Below, in pieces: positions 43,338 to 52,835 of a stretch of DNA of 64,000 nucleotides. Made by a program: the position numbers and the translations under genes. Every line of letters begins with the position of its first letter. Position 1 is the first letter of the stretch. The notes below the pieces were generated by a model. The model was given only the letters and a program-made list of their open reading frames with translations, searched no databases and was not told the origin of the DNA. This DNA is from Melghirimyces thermohalophilus (GTDB lineage Bacteria > Bacillota > Bacilli > Thermoactinomycetales > DSM-45169): assembly GCF_900102685.1 (NCBI RefSeq), contig NZ_FMZA01000013.1, positions 39,043-103,042 of the forward strand, written 5' to 3'.

Positions 43338-44324
43338 ATGGCCTACACGATGAAAGATGTGGCTAAACGAGCGGGGGTCTCCGTTGCCACGGTTTCCCGC
43401 ATCCTAAACGGGCTTTCTGGTTACTCCGAGGAAACGAAGAAGCGTGTCAACCAAGTGATTGATGAAATGGGTTATCAGCCGAACGCGATCGCACGGGGAT
43501 TGATCAGCAAAAAAACGCGAACTTTGGCCGTCTTGTTGCCAGAAGTATCGGATCTGTTCGCCTCGGAAGTGCTTGCGGGAGTTGAGGAGGAGGCACATGA
43601 AAAGGGGTACAGTGTGATCATCTGCAAAACCGCTAAAAACGGGGTTCGCACCATGAAGTATCTGCAGACGCTTCGGGAAAATCAGGTTGACGGCATCATC
43701 TTTATGAGTGAAACCTTGACTAAAGAGTATTATGAGGCGATTCGAAAGATGGGTGCATCGCTGGTCTTGGTGTCGACCCGTTCCGATTACGACATCCCTT
43801 ATGTGAAGGTGGATGATCGGCAGGCGGCATATGATGCGACGTCCTATCTTGTGGAGAAAGGTCATCGTTCTCTGGGCATGCTCTCCGGAACCGAAGGGGA
43901 TCTCATTGCCACGGTTCCCCGGGTGGCAGGATTTAAAGAGGCGTTGTGTGATCATGGACTCCCTGCCGAGGAACATCGCATCGCCTACGGGGATTTCGGT
44001 TTTTCTAGCGGCGCCCTTGCCATGGAACGATTGCTCCGTCGCGTCCCCGATGTGGAGGCGGTTTTTTGTGCCAGCGACGAAATGGCCGTCGGTGCTCTTT
44101 CGCTGTTGCACCGGAAGGGGATCAAAGTGCCAGGGGAAATCTCTATCATCGGCTATGATAACACCCGGGCTGCGGAGATGGCTTTTCCCCCCTTAACCAC
44201 GATGGCGCAACCTTTGTATCAGATGGGAAAAAAAGCGGTGGATATCGTGTTAGGTCACCGGTCCGCAGAGAGTCTTCTCCTGTCTCACCAAATGGTGGAG
44301 CGGGAGACCGTCGGTCAGCGGTGA
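43338..44324 (+). CDS. LacI-family transcriptional regulator
   Basis: 328-residue LacI/GalR repressor. The N-terminal helix-turn-helix and hinge are typical (YTMKDVAKRAGVSVATVSRI; YQPNAIARGLISKKTRTLAV), followed by a periplasmic-binding-protein-like effector domain (GYDNTRAAEMAFPPLTTMAQ near 272). It is immediately upstream of a sugar ABC operon, and the palindrome GTAAACGTTTAC occurs before both, so it very likely represses the operon until its sugar is present. The ribosome site is weak (GTGAAAG). Confidence 0.92.
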   Translation: MAYTMKDVAKRAGVSVATVSRILNGLSGYSEETKKRVNQVIDEMGYQPNAIARGLISKKTRTLAVLLPEVSDLFASEVLAGVEEEAHEKGYSVIICKTAKNGVRTMKYLQTLRENQVDGIIFMSETLTKEYYEAIRKMGASLVLVSTRSDYDIPYVKVDDRQAAYDATSYLVEKGHRSLGMLSGTEGDLIATVPRVAGFKEALCDHGLPAEEHRIAYGDFGFSSGALAMERLLRRVPDVEAVFCASDEMAVGALSLLHRKGIKVPGEISIIGYDNTRAAEMAFPPLTTMAQPLYQMGKKAVDIVLGHRSAESLLLSHQMVERETVGQR

Positions 44325-44373
44325 TCTACAGGTTGTCAAGTAGAAGCTGCTGAGGGTCTTCGGCGGTGTTCAC

Positions 44374-44395
44374 GGAGTAAACAAAAGTTTACTCC
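44374..44395 (+). terminator. Inverted repeat after lacI: terminator and/or operator
   Basis: GGAGTAAAC (44374-44382), AAAA, GTTTACTCC (44387-44395), then CCTTTTT. As RNA it is a 9-base hairpin with a U-tract, so it can terminate the regulator gene. Its GTAAAC/GTTTAC half sites equal those of the operators, spaced by 4 bases. Confidence 0.6.
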
Positions 44396-44413
44396 CCTTT
44401 TTACCCCTGTGAC

Positions 44414-44425
44414 GTAAACGTTTAC
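44414..44425 (+). promoter_or_regulatory. LacI-type operator before the sugar ABC operon
   Basis: Perfect palindrome GTAAACGTTTAC, 23 bases before the GTG start of the binding protein. A weak promoter TTTACC-N17-TACTTT (44399-44427) would place the operator in the spacer. Confidence 0.7.
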
Positions 44426-44448
44426 TTTCGAAAAGGAGGGAATTAAAA

Positions 44449-45678
44449 GTGAAACGGTTGGGGTGGTGGGTGACGATCATGGCAGTGGTTCTCACCGTCG
44501 GCTGTGCATCCGAGGATGAAACAGCGGACGGAAAAGTCCATCTGGAATTTTTCCAAAACAAGCCGGAAGCGGTGGGAACTTACAATGAGTTGATCAAACG
44601 TTTCGAAAAAGAGCATCCCAATATCGATGTGGAACAAAACCATGTGCCCGATGCGGAAACGGTGCTCCGTACCCGGTTAGTGAAAGGGGATGTTCCCGAT
44701 GTGATGGGGATCAACGGGAACAACACATACGGAGATATCGCCGAAGTGGGGGTCTTTTACAACTTCTCCGGCGATCCGGTGACGAAAAAAGTTCTCCCGA
44801 CATACCGGGAAGTGCTAAACGAGCTGGGCCGTTCCGGCAAGGAAACCAACGGGGTTCCCTTTGCTGCCAATGCCAATGTGGTGCTGTACAACAAGGAAAC
44901 GTTTGCGGAGTTGGGCTTGGAGGTCCCCAAAACCTGGGACGAACTGATCGAGGTGGCCGAGACCATCGAGGAAGCGGGGGAGACTCCCTTCTACTTTGCG
45001 TACAAAGACGCCTGGACGGCGATGGTTCCCTTTAACTCTCTGGCCGCCAACATCCAAGGGGATCGTTTCTTTGACCAGCGCAAGCGGGGAGAGGCCACCT
45101 TCACCCAGGAGTATCGCCCGGTGGCTGAAAAAATGCTTACCCTGCTGGAGTACAGTCAGCCTGATCCCTTTGGCCGGGGTTACAATGACGGCAACCTCGC
45201 CTTTGCCAACGGGGACACGGCGATGTTGATTCAGGGAAGCTGGGCGATCTCCGCCATTCGTAAAGCGAATCCAGAGATAAAGATCGGCTCTTTTCCGCTT
45301 CCCTCCACCAACGATCCCGACAAGAATCGCCTCGTCTCCGGTGTGGATACTGTTTTGACCATGTCGAAAGAGACGGAGCACCAGGAAGAGTCCCTCGCCT
45401 TTATTCGCTTTTTGATGAAGGGGGAGAATGTTCAGTATTACATGAAGGAACAGAACACCTTTCCTACGGTCAAGGGGATGTACCAGCAGGAACCTTCCCT
45501 GGCCAGTCTCCGGCCTTATTTTGAGGAGCAGCGGATCGAAGGATTCCCGGAACACCAATTTTCACCGGCGATCCCGCTTCAGCGTCTGATTCAGGGTTTT
45601 CTGGTCGATGGAAACCCGGCCGGATTCTTAAAGAAACTGGACGAGGAATGGAATAAAGTAGAGGCGCGTCAATCGTGA
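44449..45678 (+). CDS. Sugar ABC transporter substrate-binding lipoprotein
   Basis: 409-residue family-1 extracellular solute-binding protein (maltose/oligosaccharide class). The signal peptide WWVTIMAVVLTVGC ends in a lipobox with the cysteine near residue 19. Family motifs are LIKRFEKEHPNIDVE, GVPFAANANVVLYNKE, VPKTWDELIE and GDTAMLIQGSWAI. GTG 44449 follows AAAGGAGGG. First gene of the operon binding protein, two permeases, glucosidase; no ATPase gene is present, so a shared MsmX-type ATPase is expected, as in Bacillus. Confidence 0.92.
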   Translation: MKRLGWWVTIMAVVLTVGCASEDETADGKVHLEFFQNKPEAVGTYNELIKRFEKEHPNIDVEQNHVPDAETVLRTRLVKGDVPDVMGINGNNTYGDIAEVGVFYNFSGDPVTKKVLPTYREVLNELGRSGKETNGVPFAANANVVLYNKETFAELGLEVPKTWDELIEVAETIEEAGETPFYFAYKDAWTAMVPFNSLAANIQGDRFFDQRKRGEATFTQEYRPVAEKMLTLLEYSQPDPFGRGYNDGNLAFANGDTAMLIQGSWAISAIRKANPEIKIGSFPLPSTNDPDKNRLVSGVDTVLTMSKETEHQEESLAFIRFLMKGENVQYYMKEQNTFPTVKGMYQQEPSLASLRPYFEEQRIEGFPEHQFSPAIPLQRLIQGFLVDGNPAGFLKKLDEEWNKVEARQS

Positions 45679-45691
45679 GGGGGGAAGCCGC

Positions 45692-46555
45692 ATGATGAAA
45701 AACAGCCGGGCTTTTTACTGGATGGTTCTTCCGGGGTTGGCTTTGTTTTTTCTGTTTCATACGGTTCCCGTGCTACAAGGGATCTTCTACAGCTTTACCG
45801 ATTATAAGGGTTATGGGGAATTTGACTTTGTCGGACTGAAAAATTACTGGAACCTGTTTCAGGACGATCGGGTCTACCATGCTTATCTGTTTACCTTTCA
45901 GTTTGCCATCATCTCTACGCTTTTGGTCAATATGATCAGTCTTGCTCTGGCGATGGGGCTTAATGCCAAAATTCCCTTCCGTAAAACGATGCGGGGGATC
46001 TTCTTCCTGCCCAATGTGTTGAGCATTTTGATTGTGGGTTATATCTTTAACTACATTTTCGCCTTTTTTCTGCCCCACCTCGCTTCGCAATTAGGGATCG
46101 ATGCCCTGTCGGCCAATATCCTGGGCGATCCGGACATGGCCTGGATTGGTGTGGTGATTGTAGCCGTTTGGCAGGCCGCTGCCTTTAACACCATCCTTTA
46201 CCTGGCCGGGCTGCAGACGATTCCGCAAGATCTGTATGAAGCGGCCAGCCTCGACGGTGCTGGGAAATGGAAATCCTTTTGGCACGTGACATTTCCCATG
46301 ATCGCACCCTTTTTTACCATCAACATGGTATTGGCGATGAAAAATTTCCTGATGGTTTTCGACCATATCATCGCTCTGACCGGAGGGGGGCCGGGACAGG
46401 CGACCGAAGCGATTTCTCTCTTGATCTACCGCGGAGGCTTTGAAGGCGGTGAATTCGCCTACCAGGCAGCGAACTCCGTCGTCTACTTCGTCCTGATCGT
46501 GATCGTTTCAGTGGTGCAACTGAAATACCTGCAGAAGAGAGAGGTGAATCTCTGA
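45692..46555 (+). CDS. Sugar ABC permease (MalF-like)
   Basis: 287-residue inner-membrane permease with six hydrophobic segments. The EAA loop contacting the ATPase is YEAASLDGAGKWKSFWHVTF near residue 182. N-terminal FYWMVLPGLALFFLFHTVPV is typical of the MalF/UgpA class. The start is ATG 45692 or the adjacent ATG 45695. Its stop overlaps the next permease start (TGATG). Confidence 0.92.
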   Translation: MMKNSRAFYWMVLPGLALFFLFHTVPVLQGIFYSFTDYKGYGEFDFVGLKNYWNLFQDDRVYHAYLFTFQFAIISTLLVNMISLALAMGLNAKIPFRKTMRGIFFLPNVLSILIVGYIFNYIFAFFLPHLASQLGIDALSANILGDPDMAWIGVVIVAVWQAAAFNTILYLAGLQTIPQDLYEAASLDGAGKWKSFWHVTFPMIAPFFTINMVLAMKNFLMVFDHIIALTGGGPGQATEAISLLIYRGGFEGGEFAYQAANSVVYFVLIVIVSVVQLKYLQKREVNL

Positions 46556-47376
46556 TGAAAGGCCGTTCCTATAACGTTCCTGTCACCATCCTCCTGATTC
46601 TCGCCTCCCTGGTGGTGTTATTCCCCCTGTATCTGACCGTGGTGACGGCCTTCAAAACACCGGAGGAGATGAATCGGTCTCTGTTGTCATTGCCGGAAGC
46701 GTGGAGTCTGTCCAACTTTACCGAGGCGATCCAGTTGACCCACTTCTTCCAGGCCCTTGGGAACAGTGTGGTGGTGACTGCCTTTACCGTTTTGTTTACG
46801 CTTTTGACCAATTCCCTGGTCGCCTATGCCATCGCTCGCAACCTGCACCGGCGATTTTTTCGTTTCCTGTACTACTACTTTGTTAGCGCCATGTTTGTTC
46901 CGTTTCCGATCATTATGTTGCCGATTGTTAAAGAAACCAGTTTCCTCGGCCTCAATAACCAGGGCGGGCTCATCTTCCTCTATATCGTTTATGGGTTGGC
47001 CTTCAACATTTTTGTTTATGTCGGCTATATCAAATCGATTCCTAAGGAGCTGGAAGAGGCGGCTTACGTGGATGGAGCAGGGCCGTGGAAAGTGTTTTGG
47101 AAGGTGATCTTCCCCCTTTTGGCTCCGATGAACGCTACCGTCGGCATACTCACCTGCCTGTGGGCATGGAACGACTTTTTGCTGCCATTGGTGATTCTGA
47201 GCGACCGGGAGAGTTTCACTCTGCCCTTGGTGCAGTATGTATTCCAGTCCCAATTCAGCACCGACTACAACTTGGCCTTCGCCTCGTATCTGATGGCGCT
47301 GTCGCCGATGATCCTCGTCTACCTGGTGGCGCAGAAGTGGATCATCAGCGGTGTGACCCGTGGTGCGGTGAAATAA
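46555..47376 (+). CDS. Sugar ABC permease (MalG-like)
   Basis: 273-residue permease of the MalG/UgpE class with six hydrophobic segments; the EAA loop is LEEAAYVDGAGPWKVFWKVI around residue 165. ATG 46555 shares its A with the TGA stop of the MalF-like gene, so the two are coupled and expected to form a heterodimer. The GH13 gene follows after 47 bases. Confidence 0.92.
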   Translation: MKGRSYNVPVTILLILASLVVLFPLYLTVVTAFKTPEEMNRSLLSLPEAWSLSNFTEAIQLTHFFQALGNSVVVTAFTVLFTLLTNSLVAYAIARNLHRRFFRFLYYYFVSAMFVPFPIIMLPIVKETSFLGLNNQGGLIFLYIVYGLAFNIFVYVGYIKSIPKELEEAAYVDGAGPWKVFWKVIFPLLAPMNATVGILTCLWAWNDFLLPLVILSDRESFTLPLVQYVFQSQFSTDYNLAFASYLMALSPMILVYLVAQKWIISGVTRGAVK

Positions 47377-47423
47377 ATGATAAGCAAATAGCTCGGATTT
47401 ATTGATAGAAAAGGGGGAGACCG

Positions 47424-49118
47424 ATGACGCAATCAACTCGCAGAAGATGGTGGAAGGAAAGTGTTGTTTATCAAATTTACCCCCGGAGCTTTAAGGATTC
47501 TGATGGAGATGGAATCGGCGATCTCAAGGGGATCACGGAAAAGCTGGACTATTTGGAAGAGCTGGGTGTAGATGTGATCTGGCTGTCTCCGGTCTATCAG
47601 TCCCCTAATGATGATAACGGCTACGATATCAGTGATTATCGGGCGATCATGGATGAATTCGGTACCATGGCCGATTGGGAGGAGCTGCTGGAGGCGGTTC
47701 ACCGCCGGGGGATGAAGCTGGTGATGGATCTGGTGGTGAATCACACCTCCGATGAACATGCCTGGTTTGTCGCATCCCGTTCCTCCAAGGATTCGCCTTA
47801 TCGGGATTATTACTGGTGGCGTCCGGGATCCGATGGGAAGGAGCCCAACAATTGGGAGTCGATGTTTTCCGGTTCCGCTTGGGAGTATGACGAGACGACA
47901 GATGAATACTTCTTGCATCTCTTCTCCAAAAAGCAGCCGGATCTCAATTGGGAAAATCCTCGCCTACGCCGAGAAATTTACGAGATGATGACGTGGTGGC
48001 TGGACAAGGGGATCGACGGTTTCCGCATGGATGTGATCAATTTCATCTCCAAAGTGCCGAAATTGCCCGATGCCCCGGATCCCGAAGGAAAGGGATACGT
48101 TTCTGGGGCGGACTTTTTCATGAACGGACCCAGAATCCATGAGTTTTTGCAGGAGATGAACCGGGAGGTCCTCCATCGATACGACATCATGACCGTGGGG
48201 GAGATGCCGGGAGTCACCCCTGAAGAGGCCCGCCTCTACACAGGGGAAGCTCGGAATGAGCTCAATATGGTCTTCCAATTTGAACACATGGATTTGGACT
48301 CCGGCCCCGGCGGGAAATGGGACGTCAAACCGATGAAGCTGACGGATCTGAAGCGGACAATGACCCGCTGGCAAAAGGGGCTAGAGGGCTGCGGTTGGAA
48401 CAGTCTCTACTGGAACAACCACGATCAGCCGCGGATCGTTTCCCGCTGGGGGGATGATGGAGAGCACCGCGTGGTATCAGCCAAAATGTTGGCCACCTGC
48501 CTCCATCTGATGCAGGGGACCCCTTACATTTATCAAGGGGAAGAGCTGGGAATGACCAATGTGCAGTTTGATTCGATTGAAGATTACCGGGATATCGAAA
48601 CAATGAACATGTACCGAGAAAAGGTGGAAAAGGAAGGGGTCGATCCGACGGAAGTGATGCGTTCGATTCACAAAAAGAGTCGGGATAACGCCCGTACACC
48701 GATGCAATGGGATGATTCAGCGAACGGCGGTTTTACCAGCGGCACCCCGTGGATCCGGGTCAATCCCAACTATCCGGAGATCAACGCGGCACAGGCGGTT
48801 AAGGACCCTGACTCCGTCTTCCATTACTACCGCCGTCTGATTCAATTGCGCAAAAAATATCCGATCATGGTTTATGGCATCTATGATTTGATCCTGGAGG
48901 ATCACGAACAAATCTATGCTTACACCCGTTCCTTCAAAGGGGAACAGTGGCTTGTGATTTGCAATTTTTCCGGGGAAGAGGCGGATTTCCAAATGCCGGC
49001 GGAAGTGGAGATGACCCGGCAGGAGTTGATCATCGCCAACCTCGAAGTGGACCCGACGGAAAACATTTCTTCCTTCACTCTAAAACCTTATGAGGCCCGT
49101 GTGTATCAAATTCGATAA
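47424..49118 (+). CDS. GH13 alpha-glucosidase (oligo-1,6-glucosidase type)
   Basis: 564-residue intracellular GH13 enzyme without signal peptide, length as in MalL. Catalytic residues: nucleophile in GFRMDVIN (D203), acid/base in VGEMPG (E260), transition-state aspartate in NNHDQPR (D334). Region II reads QPDLNWENP. Valine after the nucleophile (MDVIN) is associated with alpha-1,6 specificity in oligo-1,6-glucosidases. It would hydrolyse isomaltose-type oligosaccharides imported by the ABC system. ATG 47424 follows AAAGGGGGAG. A terminator closes the operon. Confidence 0.93.
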   Translation: MTQSTRRRWWKESVVYQIYPRSFKDSDGDGIGDLKGITEKLDYLEELGVDVIWLSPVYQSPNDDNGYDISDYRAIMDEFGTMADWEELLEAVHRRGMKLVMDLVVNHTSDEHAWFVASRSSKDSPYRDYYWWRPGSDGKEPNNWESMFSGSAWEYDETTDEYFLHLFSKKQPDLNWENPRLRREIYEMMTWWLDKGIDGFRMDVINFISKVPKLPDAPDPEGKGYVSGADFFMNGPRIHEFLQEMNREVLHRYDIMTVGEMPGVTPEEARLYTGEARNELNMVFQFEHMDLDSGPGGKWDVKPMKLTDLKRTMTRWQKGLEGCGWNSLYWNNHDQPRIVSRWGDDGEHRVVSAKMLATCLHLMQGTPYIYQGEELGMTNVQFDSIEDYRDIETMNMYREKVEKEGVDPTEVMRSIHKKSRDNARTPMQWDDSANGGFTSGTPWIRVNPNYPEINAAQAVKDPDSVFHYYRRLIQLRKKYPIMVYGIYDLILEDHEQIYAYTRSFKGEQWLVICNFSGEEADFQMPAEVEMTRQELIIANLEVDPTENISSFTLKPYEARVYQIR

Positions 49119-49134
49119 CAAATCTCTGATTTCA

Positions 49135-49170
49135 CGCCAACACGAATCTTAGTAGTGTTGGCGATATTTT
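49135..49170 (+). terminator. Terminator of the sugar ABC operon
   Basis: Perfect 9-base stem CGCCAACAC (49135-49143) and GTGTTGGCG (49155-49163) followed by ATATTTT. Confidence 0.85.
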
Positions 49171-49171
49171 G

Positions 49172-49226
49172 TTGACATACACAATATATTGGTGTATGTT
49201 TTTCATTAAACAACAATATATTGTGT
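49172..49226 (+). promoter_or_regulatory. nrd promoter with two NrdR boxes
   Basis: Promoter TTGACA (49172-49177), 17-base spacer, TATGTT (49195-49200). NrdR box 1, ACACAATATATTGGTG (49179-49194), fills the spacer; box 2, CAACAATATATTGTGT (49211-49226), follows. The cores are identical (CAATATATTG) and 32 bases apart, about three helical turns, the spacing typical of NrdR pairs. The region 49227-49340 is an AT-rich leader without recognised structure. Confidence 0.85.
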
Positions 49227-49343
49227 TTTATAGGGGCGTCAGAACATACATAACATAGGACGTTCGAGCTGATAAAAGGTAGCTATCGATTATGTAAAAC
49301 TTCCGCTTACTGAAAGAAAACGAGATGAAAGGGGGGGTATGTG

Positions 49344-49715
49344 ATGCACATTCTATATGCTTCCAAAACAGGAAACGTCCGTCGCTTTATCGTTAAAACC
49401 GGTTTTTCGGCACTATGCATCGATGAGAATCCACTAGTCGAGCAGCCTTTTGTTCTGGTTACTTATACTACCGGATTTGGACAGGTACCGGATCAGGTTA
49501 CCCAGTTCTTGCAACGGAACCACCGCTTTTTATTTGCTGTAGCGGCTTCGGGAAACAAGAATTGGGGAGAGGGATTTGCTCGTAGTGCGGACATCATTGC
49601 CGAGAAGTACGGAGTTCCGATTTTGTGCAAATTTGAAATGAGCGGTACCAAGGGGGATGTCGAAATATTCAATGAAAGGATGAGGGGAATTGAAGAAACA
49701 GTTGAAACATATTGA
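49344..49715 (+). CDS. nrdI: Flavodoxin-like NrdI
   Basis: 123-residue FMN protein that supplies the oxidant for assembling the dimanganese-tyrosyl cofactor of NrdF. Motifs: ILYASKTGNVRRF at the FMN site, VLVTYTTGFGQVP, and AVAASGNKNWGEGFARSADI. ATG 49344 is better placed relative to the GGGGGGG ribosome site than GTG 49341. Its 3' end overlaps nrdE by 26 bases. Confidence 0.94.
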   Translation: MHILYASKTGNVRRFIVKTGFSALCIDENPLVEQPFVLVTYTTGFGQVPDQVTQFLQRNHRFLFAVAASGNKNWGEGFARSADIIAEKYGVPILCKFEMSGTKGDVEIFNERMRGIEETVETY

Positions 49716-51786
49716 GCTAAACAACGAGATTCTTTCTCGCAAGGAAGACGGTTTTTTTGATCTTGAAAAAGACTTGGAAGCCGTCCGTATGTTTGAGGAA
49801 GAGGTTGACTCCCAATCGATTCATTTTTCTTCCCTTCGGGAAAAAATTAAATATTTGCTGGTTGATCACTATGATGACAACCTTTTAAAACAATATACAT
49901 TGGATCAAATGGAGAGAGTCTTTCAACACGTTTACACCTACCAATTTCAGTTTCAATCCTATATGGCGATCTCTAAATTTTACCGTGACTATGCCTTGAA
50001 AAGCAGCGACGGGCAAAAGTATTTGGAAACATACGAAGACCGCATCGCAATCGTCGCTCTTTTTCTAGCCCGCGGAAACTTGGATCAAGCGCTAACCTAT
50101 GCCGACTCTATGATTGAACAATGCTATCAACCGGCCACTCCCACCTTTCTGAACGCAGGAAAAACTCGTCGCGGTGAAATGGTTTCCTGTTACTTGTTAG
50201 AAATGGACGACACTCTAAATAGCATCTGTTACAACATCTCGACATCGATGCAGTTGTCGAAACAAGGGGGAGGCATTGCGCTCAACCTGAGTAAGCTGCG
50301 AGCCCGCGGGGAGGAAATCAAGGGGATTGCCAATGCTGCGAGTGGGGTGATGCCGGTAGCCAAAATTTTGGAGGATACGTTCTCCTACGCCAACCAGCTG
50401 GGGCAACGGAAAGGAGCCGGAGCGGTCTACATCAATGTTTTTCACTGGGATGCCAATGAACTGTTGGATAGCAAAAAAATTAACGCGGATGAAAAATCCC
50501 GCCTAGCCTCTCTATCTATCGGGCTTATTTGTCCCAACATCTTGTTTGAACTGGCTGAGAGAGATGAGGACCTTTATGCATTTGCTCCATTTTCCGTTTA
50601 TAAAGCCTATGGCAAGCACTTGGACGACATGGACTTGGACGAGATGTATGATGAACTTTTGCAGCATCCGAATGTCAAAAAGAAGAAAGTGATGTCGGCG
50701 AGAGAGATGCTGACCAAGATCGCGATGATTCAAATGGAGAGTGGTTATCCGTATCTCGTCTTCATATCCAATGCCAATCGACAGCATCCGCTGCACAACA
50801 TAGGAAGCGTCAAAATGTCCAACCTTTGCACGGAGATCTTTCAATTGCAGGAAACATCGACCATCACCGATCATCACGAGGAAGATATCATTCGCAGGGA
50901 CATCAGCTGCAATCTCGGTTCATTAAACATTGCCAATGTCATGGAGAGCGGAAACATTCGAAAATCAGTCCATACGGGGATGGAGATGCTGACGGCTGTA
51001 TCAGAGATGACCAATGTAACCAATGCACCGGGAGTACGTAAGGCAAACCGGGAATTGCGCTCGGTCGGTCTGGGCGTGATGAATCTGCACGGTTACCTAA
51101 CCAAAGTGGGTATCCCCTATGAAAGCGAAGAAGCAAAGGATTTCGCCAACACCTTTTTTATGATGCTCAATTACTACAGCTTAGAAAAATCGATGGAGTT
51201 GGCCAAGGAAAAAGGTGCTGTTTTTTCCGGTTTTGAGCAGTCGGACTATGCGAATGGACGTTATTTTGACCGGTATATCAGTGAAGATTTCCGGCCCCAA
51301 ACAAAAAAAGTGGATCAACTTTTTTCGGACATCCGGGTGCCGGGGCCGCGCGAGTGGAAGGATCTGATGGGTAACGTACAGGAGTTCGGTTTGTATCATG
51401 CGTACCGTCTGGCCTGTGCCCCAACTGCCTCCATTTCGTATATTCAGAACGCGACCTCTTCGGTGATGCCGATTGTGGATCCAATTGAGACCCGTACATA
51501 TGGGAATGCGACAACGTATTATCCCGCTCCGTTTTTGAGTAAAGAAAATTTATTTCTTTATAAATCAGCCTATGATATGGACATGTTTAAACTGATTGAT
51601 CTGATGGCTGTTATTCAGCAGCATGTAGATCAAGGTATATCGACGATCTTATACGTCAACTCCGATATCTCTACTAGGGAGCTGGCTCGTTATTACATCT
51701 ACGCCAATCGAAAAGGACTGAAGAGCCTGTACTATACCCGTACGAGGAAAAGAGGGGTGGAGGAGTGTATCGCTTGTTCGGTGTGA
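49690..51786 (+). CDS. nrdE: Class Ib ribonucleotide reductase alpha subunit
   Basis: Catalytic subunit reducing ribonucleoside diphosphates. 698 residues, usual for NrdE. Active-site motifs: PATPTFLNAGKTRRGEMVSC (first redox cysteine), LSKQGGGIALNLSKLRA, NLCTEIFQ (radical cysteine) and NLGSLNIANV; the C-terminal tail EECIACSV holds the CxxC pair that exchanges electrons with a redoxin. Start is TTG 49690 inside nrdI, with AAAGGATG upstream. No nrdH lies nearby. Confidence 0.96.
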   Translation: MKKQLKHIELNNEILSRKEDGFFDLEKDLEAVRMFEEEVDSQSIHFSSLREKIKYLLVDHYDDNLLKQYTLDQMERVFQHVYTYQFQFQSYMAISKFYRDYALKSSDGQKYLETYEDRIAIVALFLARGNLDQALTYADSMIEQCYQPATPTFLNAGKTRRGEMVSCYLLEMDDTLNSICYNISTSMQLSKQGGGIALNLSKLRARGEEIKGIANAASGVMPVAKILEDTFSYANQLGQRKGAGAVYINVFHWDANELLDSKKINADEKSRLASLSIGLICPNILFELAERDEDLYAFAPFSVYKAYGKHLDDMDLDEMYDELLQHPNVKKKKVMSAREMLTKIAMIQMESGYPYLVFISNANRQHPLHNIGSVKMSNLCTEIFQLQETSTITDHHEEDIIRRDISCNLGSLNIANVMESGNIRKSVHTGMEMLTAVSEMTNVTNAPGVRKANRELRSVGLGVMNLHGYLTKVGIPYESEEAKDFANTFFMMLNYYSLEKSMELAKEKGAVFSGFEQSDYANGRYFDRYISEDFRPQTKKVDQLFSDIRVPGPREWKDLMGNVQEFGLYHAYRLACAPTASISYIQNATSSVMPIVDPIETRTYGNATTYYPAPFLSKENLFLYKSAYDMDMFKLIDLMAVIQQHVDQGISTILYVNSDISTRELARYYIYANRKGLKSLYYTRTRKRGVEECIACSV

Positions 51787-51817
51787 CGAAATATCATAAA
51801 CCTAGGAGGTTGAAAGG

Positions 51818-52786
51818 ATGAAGGCAGTCAATTGGAACCGGCCGGAGGATGATTTTTCACAGATGTTTTGGAATCAGAATATCCAGCAGTTTTGGACGGA
51901 AGAGGAAATTCCCGTGTCGGAGGATAAAAACGTGTGGTCTCGATTATCGGATCAAGAAAAGGAGGTGTACAAGAAAGTGCTTGGCGGCCTGACCCTCCTC
52001 GATACGAAACAGGGGGGCGAAGGGATGCCGCTTATTTTGATGCACACCGATAACCTGCAAGCGAAATCCGTCCTCGCTTTCATGGGCGCTATGGAAGAGA
52101 TTCATGCGCGTTCCTATAGTCATATTTTCACCACATTGTGCACCACTCAGGAGATCGATGAATTATTTTCATGGGTCGATCAACACCCTCTCCTGACGGA
52201 AAAGGCAGAGTTGATTATTCATCGTTATCATCAGTTATGGCAGCCTACTTGCAGCAAAAAATCGTTGTATATGGCGATGGCGGCTAGTGTGTTCCTAGAA
52301 TCCTTTTTATTTTACAGTGGCTTTTTTTACCCCTTGTATTTGAGCGGTCAGGGGAAAATGACAGCAAGTGGTGAAATTATCAACCTGATTTTAAGAGATG
52401 AGAGTATTCACGGCCTGTTTGTCGGCATATTGGCTCAAAATGTATACGAACAACTATCGGAGCAAGAGCAGCAGGATATCGATCAAGAGGTGTATGATCT
52501 TCTCAATCAACTATATGCCCTGGAGCTGCGTTATACGGAAGAAATGTATCACCCGATCGGTCTGGAAGATGACGTGAACCGGTTTGTTCGTTACAACGCC
52601 AACAAAGCATTGATGAATCTCGGAAAGGAGCCCCTATTTCCTGAAGAAAAGATCAATCCCATTGTGGAAAACGGGTTGAAAACGAAGACGAAAAACCATG
52701 ACTTTTTCAGTCTGAAAGGAAACTCCTACCACCGTGCTGTTCATGTCGAGCATTTGCGCGATGAAGATTTTATCTTTCAACCCTGA
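51818..52786 (+). CDS. nrdF: Class Ib ribonucleotide reductase beta subunit
   Basis: 322-residue radical-generating subunit. Metal ligands and the radical region are visible in LGGLTLLDTKQGGEG, GAMEEIHARSYSHIFTTL (E, H and the tyrosine) and LILRDESIHGLFVG. ATG 51818 follows TAGGAGGTTG. Last gene of nrdIEF; activation needs NrdI. Two hairpins follow. Confidence 0.96.
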   Translation: MKAVNWNRPEDDFSQMFWNQNIQQFWTEEEIPVSEDKNVWSRLSDQEKEVYKKVLGGLTLLDTKQGGEGMPLILMHTDNLQAKSVLAFMGAMEEIHARSYSHIFTTLCTTQEIDELFSWVDQHPLLTEKAELIIHRYHQLWQPTCSKKSLYMAMAASVFLESFLFYSGFFYPLYLSGQGKMTASGEIINLILRDESIHGLFVGILAQNVYEQLSEQEQQDIDQEVYDLLNQLYALELRYTEEMYHPIGLEDDVNRFVRYNANKALMNLGKEPLFPEEKINPIVENGLKTKTKNHDFFSLKGNSYHRAVHVEHLRDEDFIFQP

Positions 52787-52835
52787 TGAATCGGTCCGCA
52801 TACCTTCTCGTCTTGCCATTTAGCAAAAGGCAACA

